A stretch of DNA of 64,000 nucleotides, taken from assembly GCF_004210375.1 (NCBI RefSeq), contig NC_134834.1, forward strand, positions 163,017,290-163,081,289, in the 5' to 3' direction. The stretch is from Tachypleus tridentatus. Its lineage: Eukaryota; Arthropoda; Merostomata; Xiphosura; Limulidae. The notes under the pieces were generated by a model. The model was not told the DNA's origin. It made no database searches and saw only the letters and a list, made by a program, of their open reading frames with translations. Of the stretch, positions 46,009-59,400 are shown piece after piece; within the stretch, counting starts at the first letter, position 1; every line of letters begins with the position of its first letter. Made by a program: the position numbers and the translations under genes.

Positions 46009-47235
46009 AGTATTAAGTTACCAATTATTATATTTCGTGAATTACGAATATTACATGTATATATTATGCACTGTTAATGAGTCGCTCAACACATAGATGA
46101 GGGTAAGTACGATGGGTGGTTGTTTTCTACAGCTTCAACTGTTCATTATAATATTTCAATTCAAAGAAAAGGCAGAGAAATGATGACAAATATTTATTTA
46201 AGTACTGGGTATAATATTGAATTTATAATTAAAAAAAAGTTACCAACTATAACAGACACACTAGTGCCATTTTACATATTTTAAATCTAACAGACACACG
46301 TGCCTTTTTACATATCTTAAATCTAAAATAATGTTCTTCAAAAACCGTATTTTGAAAGATAAACAACGGGGAAAAACTTCCTAACATTACCACAATTTTT
46401 TTTTGTATATTGAAGAATAATTTAGTCGATGTTAATGCTCAGTAAGACAGAACACAATGCACATAACATACATTTCCCAAAACTTATCTGTACTTAACTA
46501 TATCCAAACTAACTTCGTTACGACAAGTTAATAGTTAGATAATTATATATTTCGCTATTGTTTCTTTTCTTGAGTTACATCTTGGATAAAAAGTGTAAAT
46601 TCTAGAGTTAAGAAATTGGAAGACATTATAAAAACAGTTGTGGTTACGTAGTTATCGAGTGGTAATAAATTAAAATTCTTAAAAGAGAAAAATGACCGGT
46701 AAAATAAAGGAGTTACTTCTTATTAAATAACCTAAAACATATTTATATAACACAATGGATTTTACCTTCTTACGCAAACTTAAATTTACTAAAATTTCAG
46801 TCAATAAACGAATATAATATGAACTGAGTGCTTTCTATAAATAAAAACAAAATTCTAAAATTATTGTTGGTAGCCATATCGTCCGCTACAAAAAAAAATG
46901 CAATGGAGGAAACTCGAATAAATCGACGTGTAAAGACAGAAACAAGGATAATTTTTAAAGAATGATTTGATGGTTGCTCGCAGTAAACCCCGTATTTCGT
47001 ACCATAACAAATACAACTTCATTCATGTATACTTATAACGTTTTACTTTAATTTTTCAGATTTTTCTTTGGGGGTGAAGTAGAGGTGCAAGAATCTTCTC
47101 GCTCTTATAAGCGCATGCCTTGGGGCACCGTTCAGAGGAGTTTATCCTCAGAGTCCATTCCTTTACTTATAGTGAAATAATTGAAATGAAGAATCAGGGA
47201 AAAGGTACATGATGCACAGTTATCGTTGAATTTTT

Positions 47236-47460
47236 TCATAAATGTCGCTGATGTTTTGGCATTAATACTTTATCAATACAGTGAACAATGCCATCTTTAG
47301 TCACAACGTCAGGCTCTACAACGTGGGCATTATTGACCATGAGATGACCTCTCCTCTTGTGAATTTTTACCATTTCATATTCCGTATGGACATCATAAAA
47401 GAGTCGAGACCGGAAGGAACGAGAGGCCATCATGTTGTCCACTATGTGGTTCTGCACAAA
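47236..47460 (-). CDS. Fasciclin gene terminal exon with stop
   Basis: Acceptor ATTCCAG. It has 74 codons and a TGA at 47238-47236. It contains FVQNHIVDNMM and DGIVHCIDKVLMP, completing the last FAS1 domain, and ends KHQRHL. No strong polyadenylation signal was recognised immediately downstream on the minus strand. Confidence 0.92.
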   Translation of the reverse strand, partial: FVQNHIVDNMMASRSFRSRLFYDVHTEYEMVKIHKRRGHLMVNNAHVVEPDVVTKDGIVHCIDKVLMPKHQRHL

Positions 47461-50400
47461 CTGGAATAAAAAAAAAAAGATAGAAAAGATTGGGAAAGAA
47501 AGATAAATATAGTAAAAAAGTGTAATGACTACAAGCTAGAGAACAAATTGAACAAAAACTGATATATAATAATCCAAGCGTTTACAAGTTTCAAAACGTT
47601 TTCTAGATCGTGAAAAAGAAACTTACTTTGTGATGTAAACATTTCAGTATCATGTACATAAAATGAGGAAAATCAAGTAGGAAGCTCTAAATTAGAAAGT
47701 TGAAGATAAATTAGTGCACTAAAGCAAAGGCACCTAACAGGGAGCAGAAGGGTTTGTTTGTTTTTTGAATTTCGCACAAAGCTACTCGAGGGCTATCTGT
47801 GCTAGCCGTCCCTAATTTAGCAGTGTAAGACTAGAGGGAAGGCAGCTAGTTATCACCGCCAACTCTTTGGCCAACTCTTTTACCAACGAATAGTGGGATT
47901 GACCGTCACATTATAACGCCCCCACGGTTGAAAGGGCGAGCATGTTTGGCGCGAGGGGGTTGCGAACCTAAGACCCTTTAACACGCTTAGCCATGCCAGG
48001 CCAGGAGCAGAAGGGACACGTTTCTTTGTTCTGAATTTCGCGCAAAGCTACATAAGGGCTATTTGCGCTAGCTGTCTCCAATTTATTATTGATATATTAG
48101 AGGGAAGGCAGCTAGTCATCACCCCCACCGCTAACTGTTGGGATTCTCTTTTGCTAACGAAGAGTGGGATTGACCGTAACATTATAACGACCCCACGGCT
48201 GAAGTGGCGGGCGTGATTGATGAGACGGGGATTAGAACCTGTGACCCTCAGGTTGCAAGTCAAGTGTCCTAACCAGTTGGCTATCAGTGTGAATATATGT
48301 AAATATATATATATTTATATTTTGTTGGGGGAAAATTTTCTCATCGCATTTGCTAGCTAGTTCTTCCTCACACTTATTTCTACTATTTTTAACAAAGTTA
48401 GGCACACGTGTCCACAAAATTAACTTCTTCTAATTTCATTTATTTCGTCTATAACTTTCTACTTAACTCAAGATAGATAAGTATACTTATTTACCTTTTT
48501 CAGAGATTTTTCATTTTTCATTAGAGATTCCATTTCATGATTTCTCATTTGTTTGAAAGCCTTGTTTGTTGGGGCGAAGATGGTGAAGGAGATCTGTGAT
48601 GGCTTTGGAGCAGATAGGAACTCAGGTTCAACTTTTCGAACTCTTCGGATTGCGTCAGTAAACATGCTTAAGGAAAGAAAAAGAACATGAAAACACTGAC
48701 GTAACGAATCAAATTAGCTTTAATTTCTTCGACCGACGATTTGAAAATAACTAGTTTTCACGTTTATTAAATCAAGAATTATCCATGTAATGTCAATATA
48801 GATACATGCGGACAACACTTTGAAATATTTCTGTATTTACATTAAGTGTTTTAATGGTTAGAACGCGTTTTATTCGTACAAGAATTCGTATTTAACACAC
48901 TTCAAAAATATTATTGGACATGATAGAAGATACCAACTGAAGATGTTATAAAATGTAAAAAAAAAATAAAAAAAATTTGGCTCTGTTCTCTACTTTCTAA
49001 TGAATGCTCTATTTGAGAAATTTGAGTTCAAATGCCTAAACAAAATGATATATCCCTGTCATTGTAAAATGTTATCAACCCCCCACCTCTATATGTATAG
49101 GAACTAACTTTATCGTAGATTTTTCCTTTTGCCACCTTCCTACCAAATACGTCGTTAATTTTACTCTTCCTCCATGATCTACTTCCACCCAATCCTGGTG
49201 GCTCACAAATAAATCTGAATGCATATCACGCTAAAAATCGGGTTTCAACATCAGTGATGGGTTGAGTATAGATAGCCCATAATGTTGTTTTAGGCTTAAC
49301 GACAACAAAAAACTTCATGACCTAGACGAAGTACTTTGAGTTTCTCCATAGCTTCTATCTACAAATACCGTTATTTACATATAAAAAATTCCTAGTCTTC
49401 ATCGAAGAAGGAATTTGACGAATTCCTAAATTCTGAAGTCACTGTTATTTTAATTATCTATTTTCTTGATTGGTGTTTTAATGTATTTGTTATTATAATT
49501 GTACCTAGTCTACGACGATGTTTTATTTTCGTATGTTATACAACTCACAACCACACTTCCTACTAAACACATGCCTTGATTATCCGTAAGCTCTTCACCG
49601 TACTTCCCATCATCTCATCTATATCCTCTATCATCATGGACGGCTTTTCTTCCTGCACATACTCTGATAGTACAAGCTTTTAAGACGAGTAAGACAAATG
49701 ATCGCTGGGACCTCGTGCTATTCCAGACAAATAATTTGTTTGTTTTCTTGATTATACAATATGTTGAACAGTTTCCTGTAGATGATACTTACCTTATGTG
49801 TAATTTTAGAGACGTTATTTCAGACTCTGTGCTGAGTTCTTAGTAATTAAGCATACAATCAGAAATAGCTTCTCCCAAACGAAAAGGGCCTGGAATGGAC
49901 AAGTGGTTAGGGCGTTCGACTCGTTATCTGAGGATCGTAGGTTCGAATTCCTGTCAAACTAAACATTTTCGCTCTTTCAGCCGTTGAGGGTATTTTAAGG
50001 TGATGGTCAATTCCACGATTTGTTCATACACGAGTGGCTAGAGGCGGCGATGGGTGGTGGTGACTAATTGCTTTCCCTCTAGTCTTACATTATTACATTA
50101 AGTGCGGCTAACGCAAATCGTCCTCGTGTTGTTTTACGCGAAAAAAACCGTAACTCAACCAACCCAAACTAAAAGTAGGTCGGAGCTGTTCGTAGGAAAT
50201 TATTCCATAAAAACAAAGGCATTTGTTCAGATTTCTAAAATGAAATTAAGGGACCTAAGTTTAGACTTAATTAGATGAAAAAAATACACAATCTCTAATG
50301 GTGAGTAACTTATTAATAAACTCTGCTAGTGGATCTGTGAGAAAATTGAAAATTCAGAAAAAAAGTTATCGCAAACATTGCTTATGCTAAAAGAAATACA

Positions 50401-53400
50401 GTCAACACTTACATATTCAACAATGGCTTTATGAGTAGAGTGACAGTTAATACGTGTGAGGGATAGCTGTGTATTTCATATTTGCTAAAAGAGGGGGTGG
50501 AGGAGTCTGCGACTTAGAATGTTTTGGAATCAGAGAGTTACACTACCTGATTACAATGATGAGTGGGGTCTCATGCTTACTAGGGCTAACACAGCACACC
50601 ACATTTCTCACAAAACGCATCATTCATTACATCGCTTTCTCCATTATACTCTTCCAATAAGCTCAATTAGATAAAACCCCATCATCAACTAATCATTTAT
50701 ATTATACCCTTCGTCAAATGTTTGAAGTCAAAATCATTATCCTTTAGCTAATTTTCCACCACATATGCTATCAATATGTTTTCTCTCAAACCTAATTTAT
50801 GTTTATACTTATTTTACAAATTATGCTTCATTTGAATTGATAAAAGTGTTGTTACTTACCTAAAATTGGAATTTTCTTCGAGCATTTCCAAAGTGCTACG
50901 TTCTGGAGGTATGAGAACCTTGTCGATAATATGGATGATACCATTCTGGCCTTCTTTATCCGCTTTAGTAATCATTGCTGACTCTACTCCCAAAGCCTAC
51001 ATGGAAAGCAAAAACGAAATCTATTATATGAAATTTAAATATTAATTCTACGTACTATAGCATGCTCATTAAAACATGTAGCTGCATTCAATGCAGTAGA
51101 ACTTGTATTCATACGCTTGCTTTAGTGATTTCACTTTCTCATCTGAAGGCAATTAGAATAATGTTTTGAAATTAAATGGACAATTTGGTTTGGTTTGTTT
51201 TGAATTCCGCGCAAAGCTACTCAAGGGTTATCTGCACTAGCCGTCCCCAATTTAGCGGTGTAAGACTAGAGGGAAGCCAGCTAGTTATCACCACCCACCG
51301 CCAACTCTTGGGCTACTCTTTTACCAACGAATAGTGGGGTTGACCGTTCACATTATAACGCCCCCACGGATGAAAGTGCGAGCATGTTTGATGTGACGGG
51401 GATTCGAACTCGCGACCATCAGATTAAGAGTCGAACGCCATAACCCACCTCGTCATGCCCGGCCTAAATGGCCAATACTAATAATTACTACTCATCTCAA
51501 TAGGAGTAAATCGTACAACACCTGTTTTCAGTAACCTAAATAACGATGGACCATAGAATATATAAATAAGGTTCAATATATTTTTTCTGTTTATTTTCAG
51601 GTTATTCTAAATCATGTTTAATAAAACTTATACAAATCTAAGTATCAAAATCACTTCTATATGAATGTTCTTAATTAATTGTTAAATGTAATCTGATTCT
51701 GATAGGCAAATATTGAAGATGATTGCAACAAACAGTATTTTTTTATATATATTAGCACAAGTTAGGTATTGATAAAAAATAAGTTCAACCTTGATAAAGT
51801 TGAAGAGAAAACAAAGTGTAAGCATAGCACTATCATAGCAACGTGTTGTCAGTCGTGGTCTACAACAGTGGAAGTGGACAGTTGAAAAGAAAAATATGAG
51901 AATCCACCCCTGTAGGAATTTAAAATGCCACCCTTTAAATTAAAAGAACAACAATCGTTGTAACCTGTCTGTTAAAGTTTACATTAATACGTAAGTTAAT
52001 TTGGAAAATCTTAAGTATCAGTGTAACTAATATAGAAATGCTTTGTAACGTTGCTTTGAAAACAGCAACACATTTACACGGTATAATTATAGCGACATCA
52101 CTGTGTATTCAGTCTAGCCTCATAATACATATTTTATTTTACACAAGTATAAACTGTTTATTAAAATTTCGTTGCACCCTACTAACCAGACACGTTATTA
52201 ACCTGTTGACTGCTAAGTATTTCAGCTGCTACGGCAACTCCGAACCAAGTTCAAAATACAACTCTAATGCTTGTTCATTCTGTAACCGTTTTCGTGATGC
52301 CATTTTGGATCGAAAGTGAAGCAATATGTAAGTAGGTCAAATGCATGTATGGTGCTGACATCTAGTGTTGAAGTTAGGTATTATTGAGAACGAATTAACT
52401 CGTCCGTGGCACTCTGTTACCGATCGATTTGGACGAGTTATCTCGTCTACGGCACTGAACAGGTTAAAGGTAATGCGACAACGCTACTTTTCTCTAGGAC
52501 TTCCGATTGCACATGATTCGTAGGTGGCCTTGGATGTCGTCCAGTGCGTGGATTACAAATTTTACTACCAAATTCGGATCTTTTCAAGTGATGACACATG
52601 TAGTGTTAATTTTTTTTCTTTCTTATTCAATAATGCTATATGTATATGTATATATCCATGTTTACGCACATAAGCAATTAGACTTGTTCATGCATACATA
52701 TACAGATAGGTTCAATACCAATTTGTACTAGGTTGTCCAAAAATAAATGTTGAAAATCTCACGATGACATTTAGAAGCTGAATATTAAGTAACTTATCGT
52801 TGGTTAGTTGGTTTAATCCAACGTTTGTCGTTTACAAGGTGTCATAATTGTCTGCTGTTTCAACTCTACTCAGAGTAAGTTTCGCAACCTCCAAGGCAGC
52901 ATGGACAAGAAGGACTTTCGTCTGATTTTCCTCTACGACTTTAAACATGGACGAAAAGCTACCGAAACTACCCGGAACATAAGCCATTCGGTCATGGATC
53001 TGTTACTGAACGTACAGTGCAGCGTTGGTTCCAAGGGTTTTGACATGGAGATGAAAGTCTTGAAGACCACGAAGGTCGTGGAAGGAAACACATTAATGGA
53101 AGCAGTTAAGACAGACCCTTGCACAACAAATGTAAGCTTGCAGAAAAGCTAGGTACAAACAAATCAAGTATTTCCAACCACCTGAGTGTGACTGGAAAGC
53201 CGATAAAGTTGGATAAGTGGGTTCCGCGTGAGCTGACTGAATATGAACAAAATCGGAGTTATGAGACCTGTCAAGGATGATTCTCCAAAATTATAAAAAA
53301 TTGGGAATCGATGCTCTGCCTCATCCACCTTATTTACCAGACCTTCTGCCTCCATATTTTAATTTTTTAAAGCAATCTAAAACCTTTTTGAAAAATAAAC

Positions 53401-56400
53401 GCTTTCAAAACCAGGAAGCTGCAGAAAAATTTTTCCGGGAGTTCATTGACCATAGAAACTTTGATTTCTACAACAGAGGAATAAACAGCATTGTTACACG
53501 TTAGGAAAAGTGCGTTGAAGCAAATGGCGATTACTTTAGTTAAAGGCCCGGCATGGCCAAGCGCGTACGCGCGACTTCATCCGAAACTTGCTCGCCCTCC
53601 CAGCCGTGAAGCGTTATAATGTGACGGTCAATCCCACTTTCGTTGGTAAAAGAGTAGCCCAAGAGTTGGCGGTGGTGGTGATGACTGGTTTAGTCTTACA
53701 TTGCTAAATTAGGGACGTCTAGCACAGATAGCCCTCGAGTAGCTTTGTGCGAAATTCCAAAACAAACAAATACTTTAATTAAGGCATGTTTTATAACACC
53801 GGTTTATATTTTTCCAAACTTCGCAGTTCAAAAACGAAATTTATTTCTGGACAACCTAATACATTAGTATTACCTATGTATTAATAAAAAAATAATTTTG
53901 AAGGAAGAATAAGGACAAAAAAATCCACAAGCCAGTGTGTTTGTAAGAAATCTCTACCGGCTAAATATTTCGTCATTATATGTATGCAAATTATTTCACC
54001 TAATTTATTTTATCTAAAATAAACTATTTGGATATTGAAACAGGATTCAACGTGTTGATATTTTTAAAAATTCTAATGATTCAAAACTTGAATTTCAAAC
54101 TAAAAATTAAAGTTTACAGATAGTTCAAAACGCACTCTGTCACCTTAGAATTTTTTGTCTTCATTTCTCATAGTAATCGTTTCAAAAATTTCATTTGCTT
54201 CTGACTTGGTATATATTATAAGTAAAAACAGATAGAATGTATCTCAGGACGGCTGGTACAGGTACTAACACCTTTACCAAAATAAAGCAGAGAACAACGT
54301 TTCGACTTTCTTAGGCCATCTTCAGGTTAACAAAGTGAGTTTCTCGTCATCACGAAATAGCATGAGTGCATCGCCATTAGTAATGAGTAAGAGTTCAGAA
54401 GACAAAACATATCAAGAAATATATTTAAATAATATGGACAATAGAGATGTTTTGTACGTTATATCAAAACGATTTTTGCATTACAATCTATGATCCTACG
54501 TTTGATAACATTCTACTTGGCGATTGTTCAACTTTATAATATCTCTGTTCTTTATTTTTCATTGCAAAAGTTTCTGTCGTAAAGTCGTCACGTTTAAAGC
54601 ATGTCCCTCTTCCTTGCCTGCCTTCCATAGACATTCTAGTTTACAATGATGACGGTTTCCTGGGGACCGTTTAACTATTCCAATTTGTTTTGAATTTCGC
54701 ACAAAGTTACATGAGGAATATCGGCGGTAGCCGTTCCTAAGTTAACAGTGAAATATTAGTGAAAAGACAACTAACCATCACTACCCATCGCCAACTCTTG
54801 GACTACTTTTTTACCAACGAATAGTGGGAGTAACTGTCACATTATAACGCCCCTAATGGCTGGAAGGGCAAGCATGTTTGGTGTAACGGGGATTGAAACC
54901 CGCGATTCCCAGAATGCAAGTCGAGCGCCATAACAACCTGACCACACCATTCCGATCATACAAAAGTCCATAAGCGATTTGATGAGTATATTTTTGTATG
55001 GAATACTACGAATATCTCTTTAGTTCACCAGCTGATGAATGATACGATTAAACAAATATGTCACGTACACGTGATTTATATCGTTTTTCATAAATTCTTC
55101 TTAATCCTGTTGGGTCTCCTAGTAGCTTTGTCGTAAGCCTATGAGCTTGCAACACTAAAGTAAGGTTTCCGATACCCATGATCAACAGAGCACAGATATC
55201 CATTTGTGTAAATTTGTGCTTAACAACAACTAAACCAATTAATCAATCATGATTAGTGTTGTCGCCTTTAGCAGGTGGAAAACTTTAGCTATCGATCTTC
55301 GTGTTTGGAATTTTGACCTATTATAAGCTACCATATTTTGCTTACATAAGCACGTTTTTCCAAGGCCATATGTCGATCCACATTCTCAATCCTATTAAGC
55401 ACCAGTAAAATCCTATCTTGATATACTAACTCCATGATTCGAACACATATTCATGATTTGAGTATACGGATATTTTACATGCCCTTCCCCAAAACGGTCA
55501 ATTTTCGGTAGCATGATACTAACTTGGGTGAAGCCAAAATATATATAAAAAAGTAGTTCTAATACATTATGTTCCCCTGTGACGTTTTATCGACTGTAAA
55601 TGTCACGTGAATTTCTGCTTTGCATGTTCAAAATCATTTGAACATAATTTACTTAACCCTTTGTAAATATTGTTTTTGAATACGAGAGGGGGCCCGGCAT
55701 GGCCAAGCGTGTTAAGGCGTGCGACTCCTAATCCGAGGGTCGCTGGTTCGCATCCCCGTCGCGCTAAACATGCTCGCCCTTTCAGCCGTGGGGGTGTTAT
55801 AATGTGACGGTCAATCCCACTATTCGTTGGTAATAGAGTAGCCCAAGAGTTGGCGGTGGGTGGTGATGACTAGCTGCCTTCCCTCTAGTCTTACACTGCT
55901 TAAATTACGGACGGCTAGCACAGATAGCCCTCGAGTAGCTTTGTGCGAAATTCAAAAACACACAATGCGAGAGAGATTTTTGGCACTCTGCCTATTATGT
56001 TAGAAATGGAGAGTACTCCGAGCAGTGTGGCCCTAGTTGTTGCCTCGTCTGTCAAACTACAATTGCAGTCATGAAAGAGTACAATATTAAGCGACATTAC
56101 GCAACTAAGCACTCCTCCCAGTTTGATGAAATTGTTGGTCAGGCACGAAAGGACAAAATTGAACATTTAAAAACATCCATTGAAAAGCAACAAGGTGTTT
56201 TTACCACTTTCAAGAAAAATTCAGAACTGGTGACAAAACTGAGTTTTAAGCTTTGTGAATGTATGGCAGAAAAGGGAAAGCCTTTCAGTGATGGAGAATT
56301 TATTAAAATTGTTTAACAATATTCACAGAATATGCATGTCCAGAGAAAAATATTTGGTGGAGCAAACTAGCCTTTCCCGCTTTACTGTCTCACGCAGGAC

Positions 56401-59400
56401 AAAAGATCTTTCAGAGGACATCAAAGAAACTTTGAAAGAGAGATTGAATTCGTGTGAAGCTTTCAGTCTGGCTTTGGATGAAAGCACTGATATCAATGAC
56501 ACATCCCAACTTGTCATTTTCATCAGAGCTGTTACTGCAGGCTTTGATGTTTTCGAAGAGTTTTAGATATGGCAAGCCTTTCCTCCACAACCACAGGACA
56601 GGATATTTGTGAACAAGTGCTTAAGGTTGTAGAAAAGTTTGAACTGAATCCTTATAAATTATGTGGTGTTACAACAGATGGTGCTCCTTCCATGACAGGT
56701 AGGACAAATGGATTCACCAAGAAATTTCTAACTGCAATTGGAGCACAAGACGTAGTTGTAAGCCATTGCATTATTCACCAAGAGAGCTTGTGCACCAAAG
56801 TTCTGGATTTTGCAGAAGTCATGAAAAATGTCGTCCAATGCGTAAATTATATTCGAACACGAGGATTAAATCATCGACAATTTAAAACTCTTTTAGATGA
56901 GCTGGACAGTGAGTATTCAGATGTTTTGTACTTCTCTGCTGTACGTTGGCTTAGTAGAGCTGCTACTTTGAAGAGATTCTGGAATCTGCGAGAGGAGATT
57001 AAGTTCTTCATGGAGAGCAAACGTCAGAATGTGGACTTCTTGAGCAATGAGAACTAGCTGAATGACTTAGCATTCCTCACAGACATTACACAGCATCTGT
57101 CTGATTTAAACTTAAAACTACAAGGGAAAAGTCAACTTGTGAATAAGTTGTTTGAGCATATTTGTGCTTTTGAGAAGAAATTGGAACTTTTCCAGGAACC
57201 AGTGTACAAAAGCTGCGTGATGAGTTTGCAAACAGGTTTCCAGATTTCAGACAAACTGAAATTAGATTGAAATTGTTCGCTCAACCTTTTGATTTGGCAG
57301 TGGAAGACAGTCCTGATGATTGCCAAATGGAACTCATTGAACTGCAGGCTGACATGGACACTAAAAGGAAATTCTCTGAAAACAGTTTGCTAGACTTTTA
57401 CAAACTCTGTGTACGTGAAAAGTTTCCCAATTTGTCCCGTCATGCACAAAGAATTGCCTCCCTTTTTGGTAGCACCTACTGCTGTGAGCAATTTTTCTCC
57501 AAAATGAAGCTCATCAAAACCAAATGTAGAAGTCAGCTGACTGATGAACATTTGACCAGTCAGTTAAGAGTGGCAACCACTTCTGTCAAAGCTGATATTG
57601 ACAAGCTCTGCAAGGACTCTAAATTTCAAGTGTCGCACTAAAATGATCACTCATGCAAAAATATAAAATATTATTGCTTGCATTTTGAGAATTTTTTTTA
57701 ATTTATTGTGCATGTACACGAATAAGCTTGTTTTTAAGTGGCCCCGCTTGATTGATGAAGTTGGTTATATGGCCCACCGACGAAAAATGTTGCACACCCC
57801 TGATCTAAACCTTACTTGTTAAGTCATGAGAAAGTAATAGAACTGACTCATATTTACATCAAGTAAAATAACAACAACTAAAGAAACGTAAGAAATGTTA
57901 TATTATAGCCCTGACCACATCTGGAAATATTCTCTTAAGAACTTCACTTACATCGAGAAAAACAATATTATCAGCGAGAATTTTATTTATTGAAGTAGAT
58001 ATGGTAAGAAACGTTGTTTATGGATGATATTTGTTTCCAAAAACTAATTTGAGTGAAGAGCTGTTATTATTAAAAAACTTACTTTAGATAATTATTTGGA
58101 ATCTCAGCCCAAAGGGTCCAAAACCTTTGGGAACTTATGTGTGTTATCTGAGTGAATTGTTTAGTGTAAAAAAATCGTATCAATCAAATAGGGTTCGTAC
58201 CTTCCTATAAACTTTCAAACGGAGTTGATTTTTTCTTCCTGTTGTCTCCACTTTCTGGTTATCCGAGAAGGTGTCCGATTTTACTTTACCTTGTATGATA
58301 TGATACTCTAACAGTCTACGAGCCTCGTCCGTGTTTTCCTGAAGCCTCTGTCGTCTTTCTTCTGGTAATGCTTCAAAAGCTTTGTCAGAAGGAGCAAATA
58401 TCGTAATGGTGATATTCGGGCGCACTAGTTCCTGAGCCATGTCGGTAGAGCGTGCTAGTGTGGAGAATGTCTTAAGATTGTCTGATCGTGCTGCTAGATA
58501 CAAAACACTTCGTACTACGAAAAATAGAAAAGTAACATAAGCTTTAGTATGAACAATTAGATAACAGTTTTTGTCGAAGATAAGATTACGTTTCAACTTC
58601 AGTATAAAAGTTTTACTTTCTTGTTTTATTAATATGTTTATATATAAAAATGTATAAACTCTATAGCAGGGAGTCTTAATAATTTGACACCTTCTTTTAA
58701 AGTAAATAAACTTTTATATTTATAAACTAAACATCAACATGTCTTTGTAAACAAGAGAGTCGTTGAAAATATCAAAAGTAAGTAATGTTTGGAATAATTT
58801 ATTTAGTTATTATAATAAAATGCTAGACTTATGAAAGTGAAACTTACCACGCTCCGGCACAAGGACATCAGTAACTATGTTTATTACTCCATTTTTGGCA
58901 ATCATGGCCTCTGACGTCATCTTCACATCATTAACAAAAGTCCCGGACTGGTTGCAATGCAAATGAATACGATCTCCTCCAAGTGTTCGAAGCCTGTGTT
59001 TGTCTATTATTCCCGGTGTACATATTACGTGAGGGATTATGTGGTTCTTCAGAAGAGCTGTAAAATCAGTTGAAAAACGGTAATTGTAACTAAGTTAAAT
59101 CACCTTTTGAATGATATTGTTGAAGCATAGTTTTTAGAAGAAAAACAATATATCGAATTAGAAGATGTATTTAACATTTGAAGACAATGCCTAACATGGG
59201 AGGCGCTAACTTCTTCCCTGTGCGCCCCCAGTGGCACAGCTGAATGTACGTGGACTTACAACGCTAACATCCGGGTTTCTATAACGGTGTAGGTAGAACA
59301 CAGAGAGCCCATTGTGTAGCTTTATGATTAACTAAACAAACAAACTTCTGTGGGACTGAGGTAGACCCGAGAAAAACTTCAGGAGATTCTACATTTTAAT

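Larger units (their letters stand above)
43483..47235. other. Intergenic stretch between two convergent genes
   Basis: Centrin 3' UTR at left, the 3' side of the fasciclin gene at right, one diverged SINE-A and one SINE-B between. No third gene was seen. Confidence 0.5.

Noticed and set aside
47281-47469. Plus-strand frame of 62 codons
   Set aside because: Antisense to the terminal fasciclin exon, which fits the FAS1 family and splices in phase.
52038-52319. A 93-codon frame
   Set aside because: It runs into the piggyBac-like MITE and has no recognisable domain.
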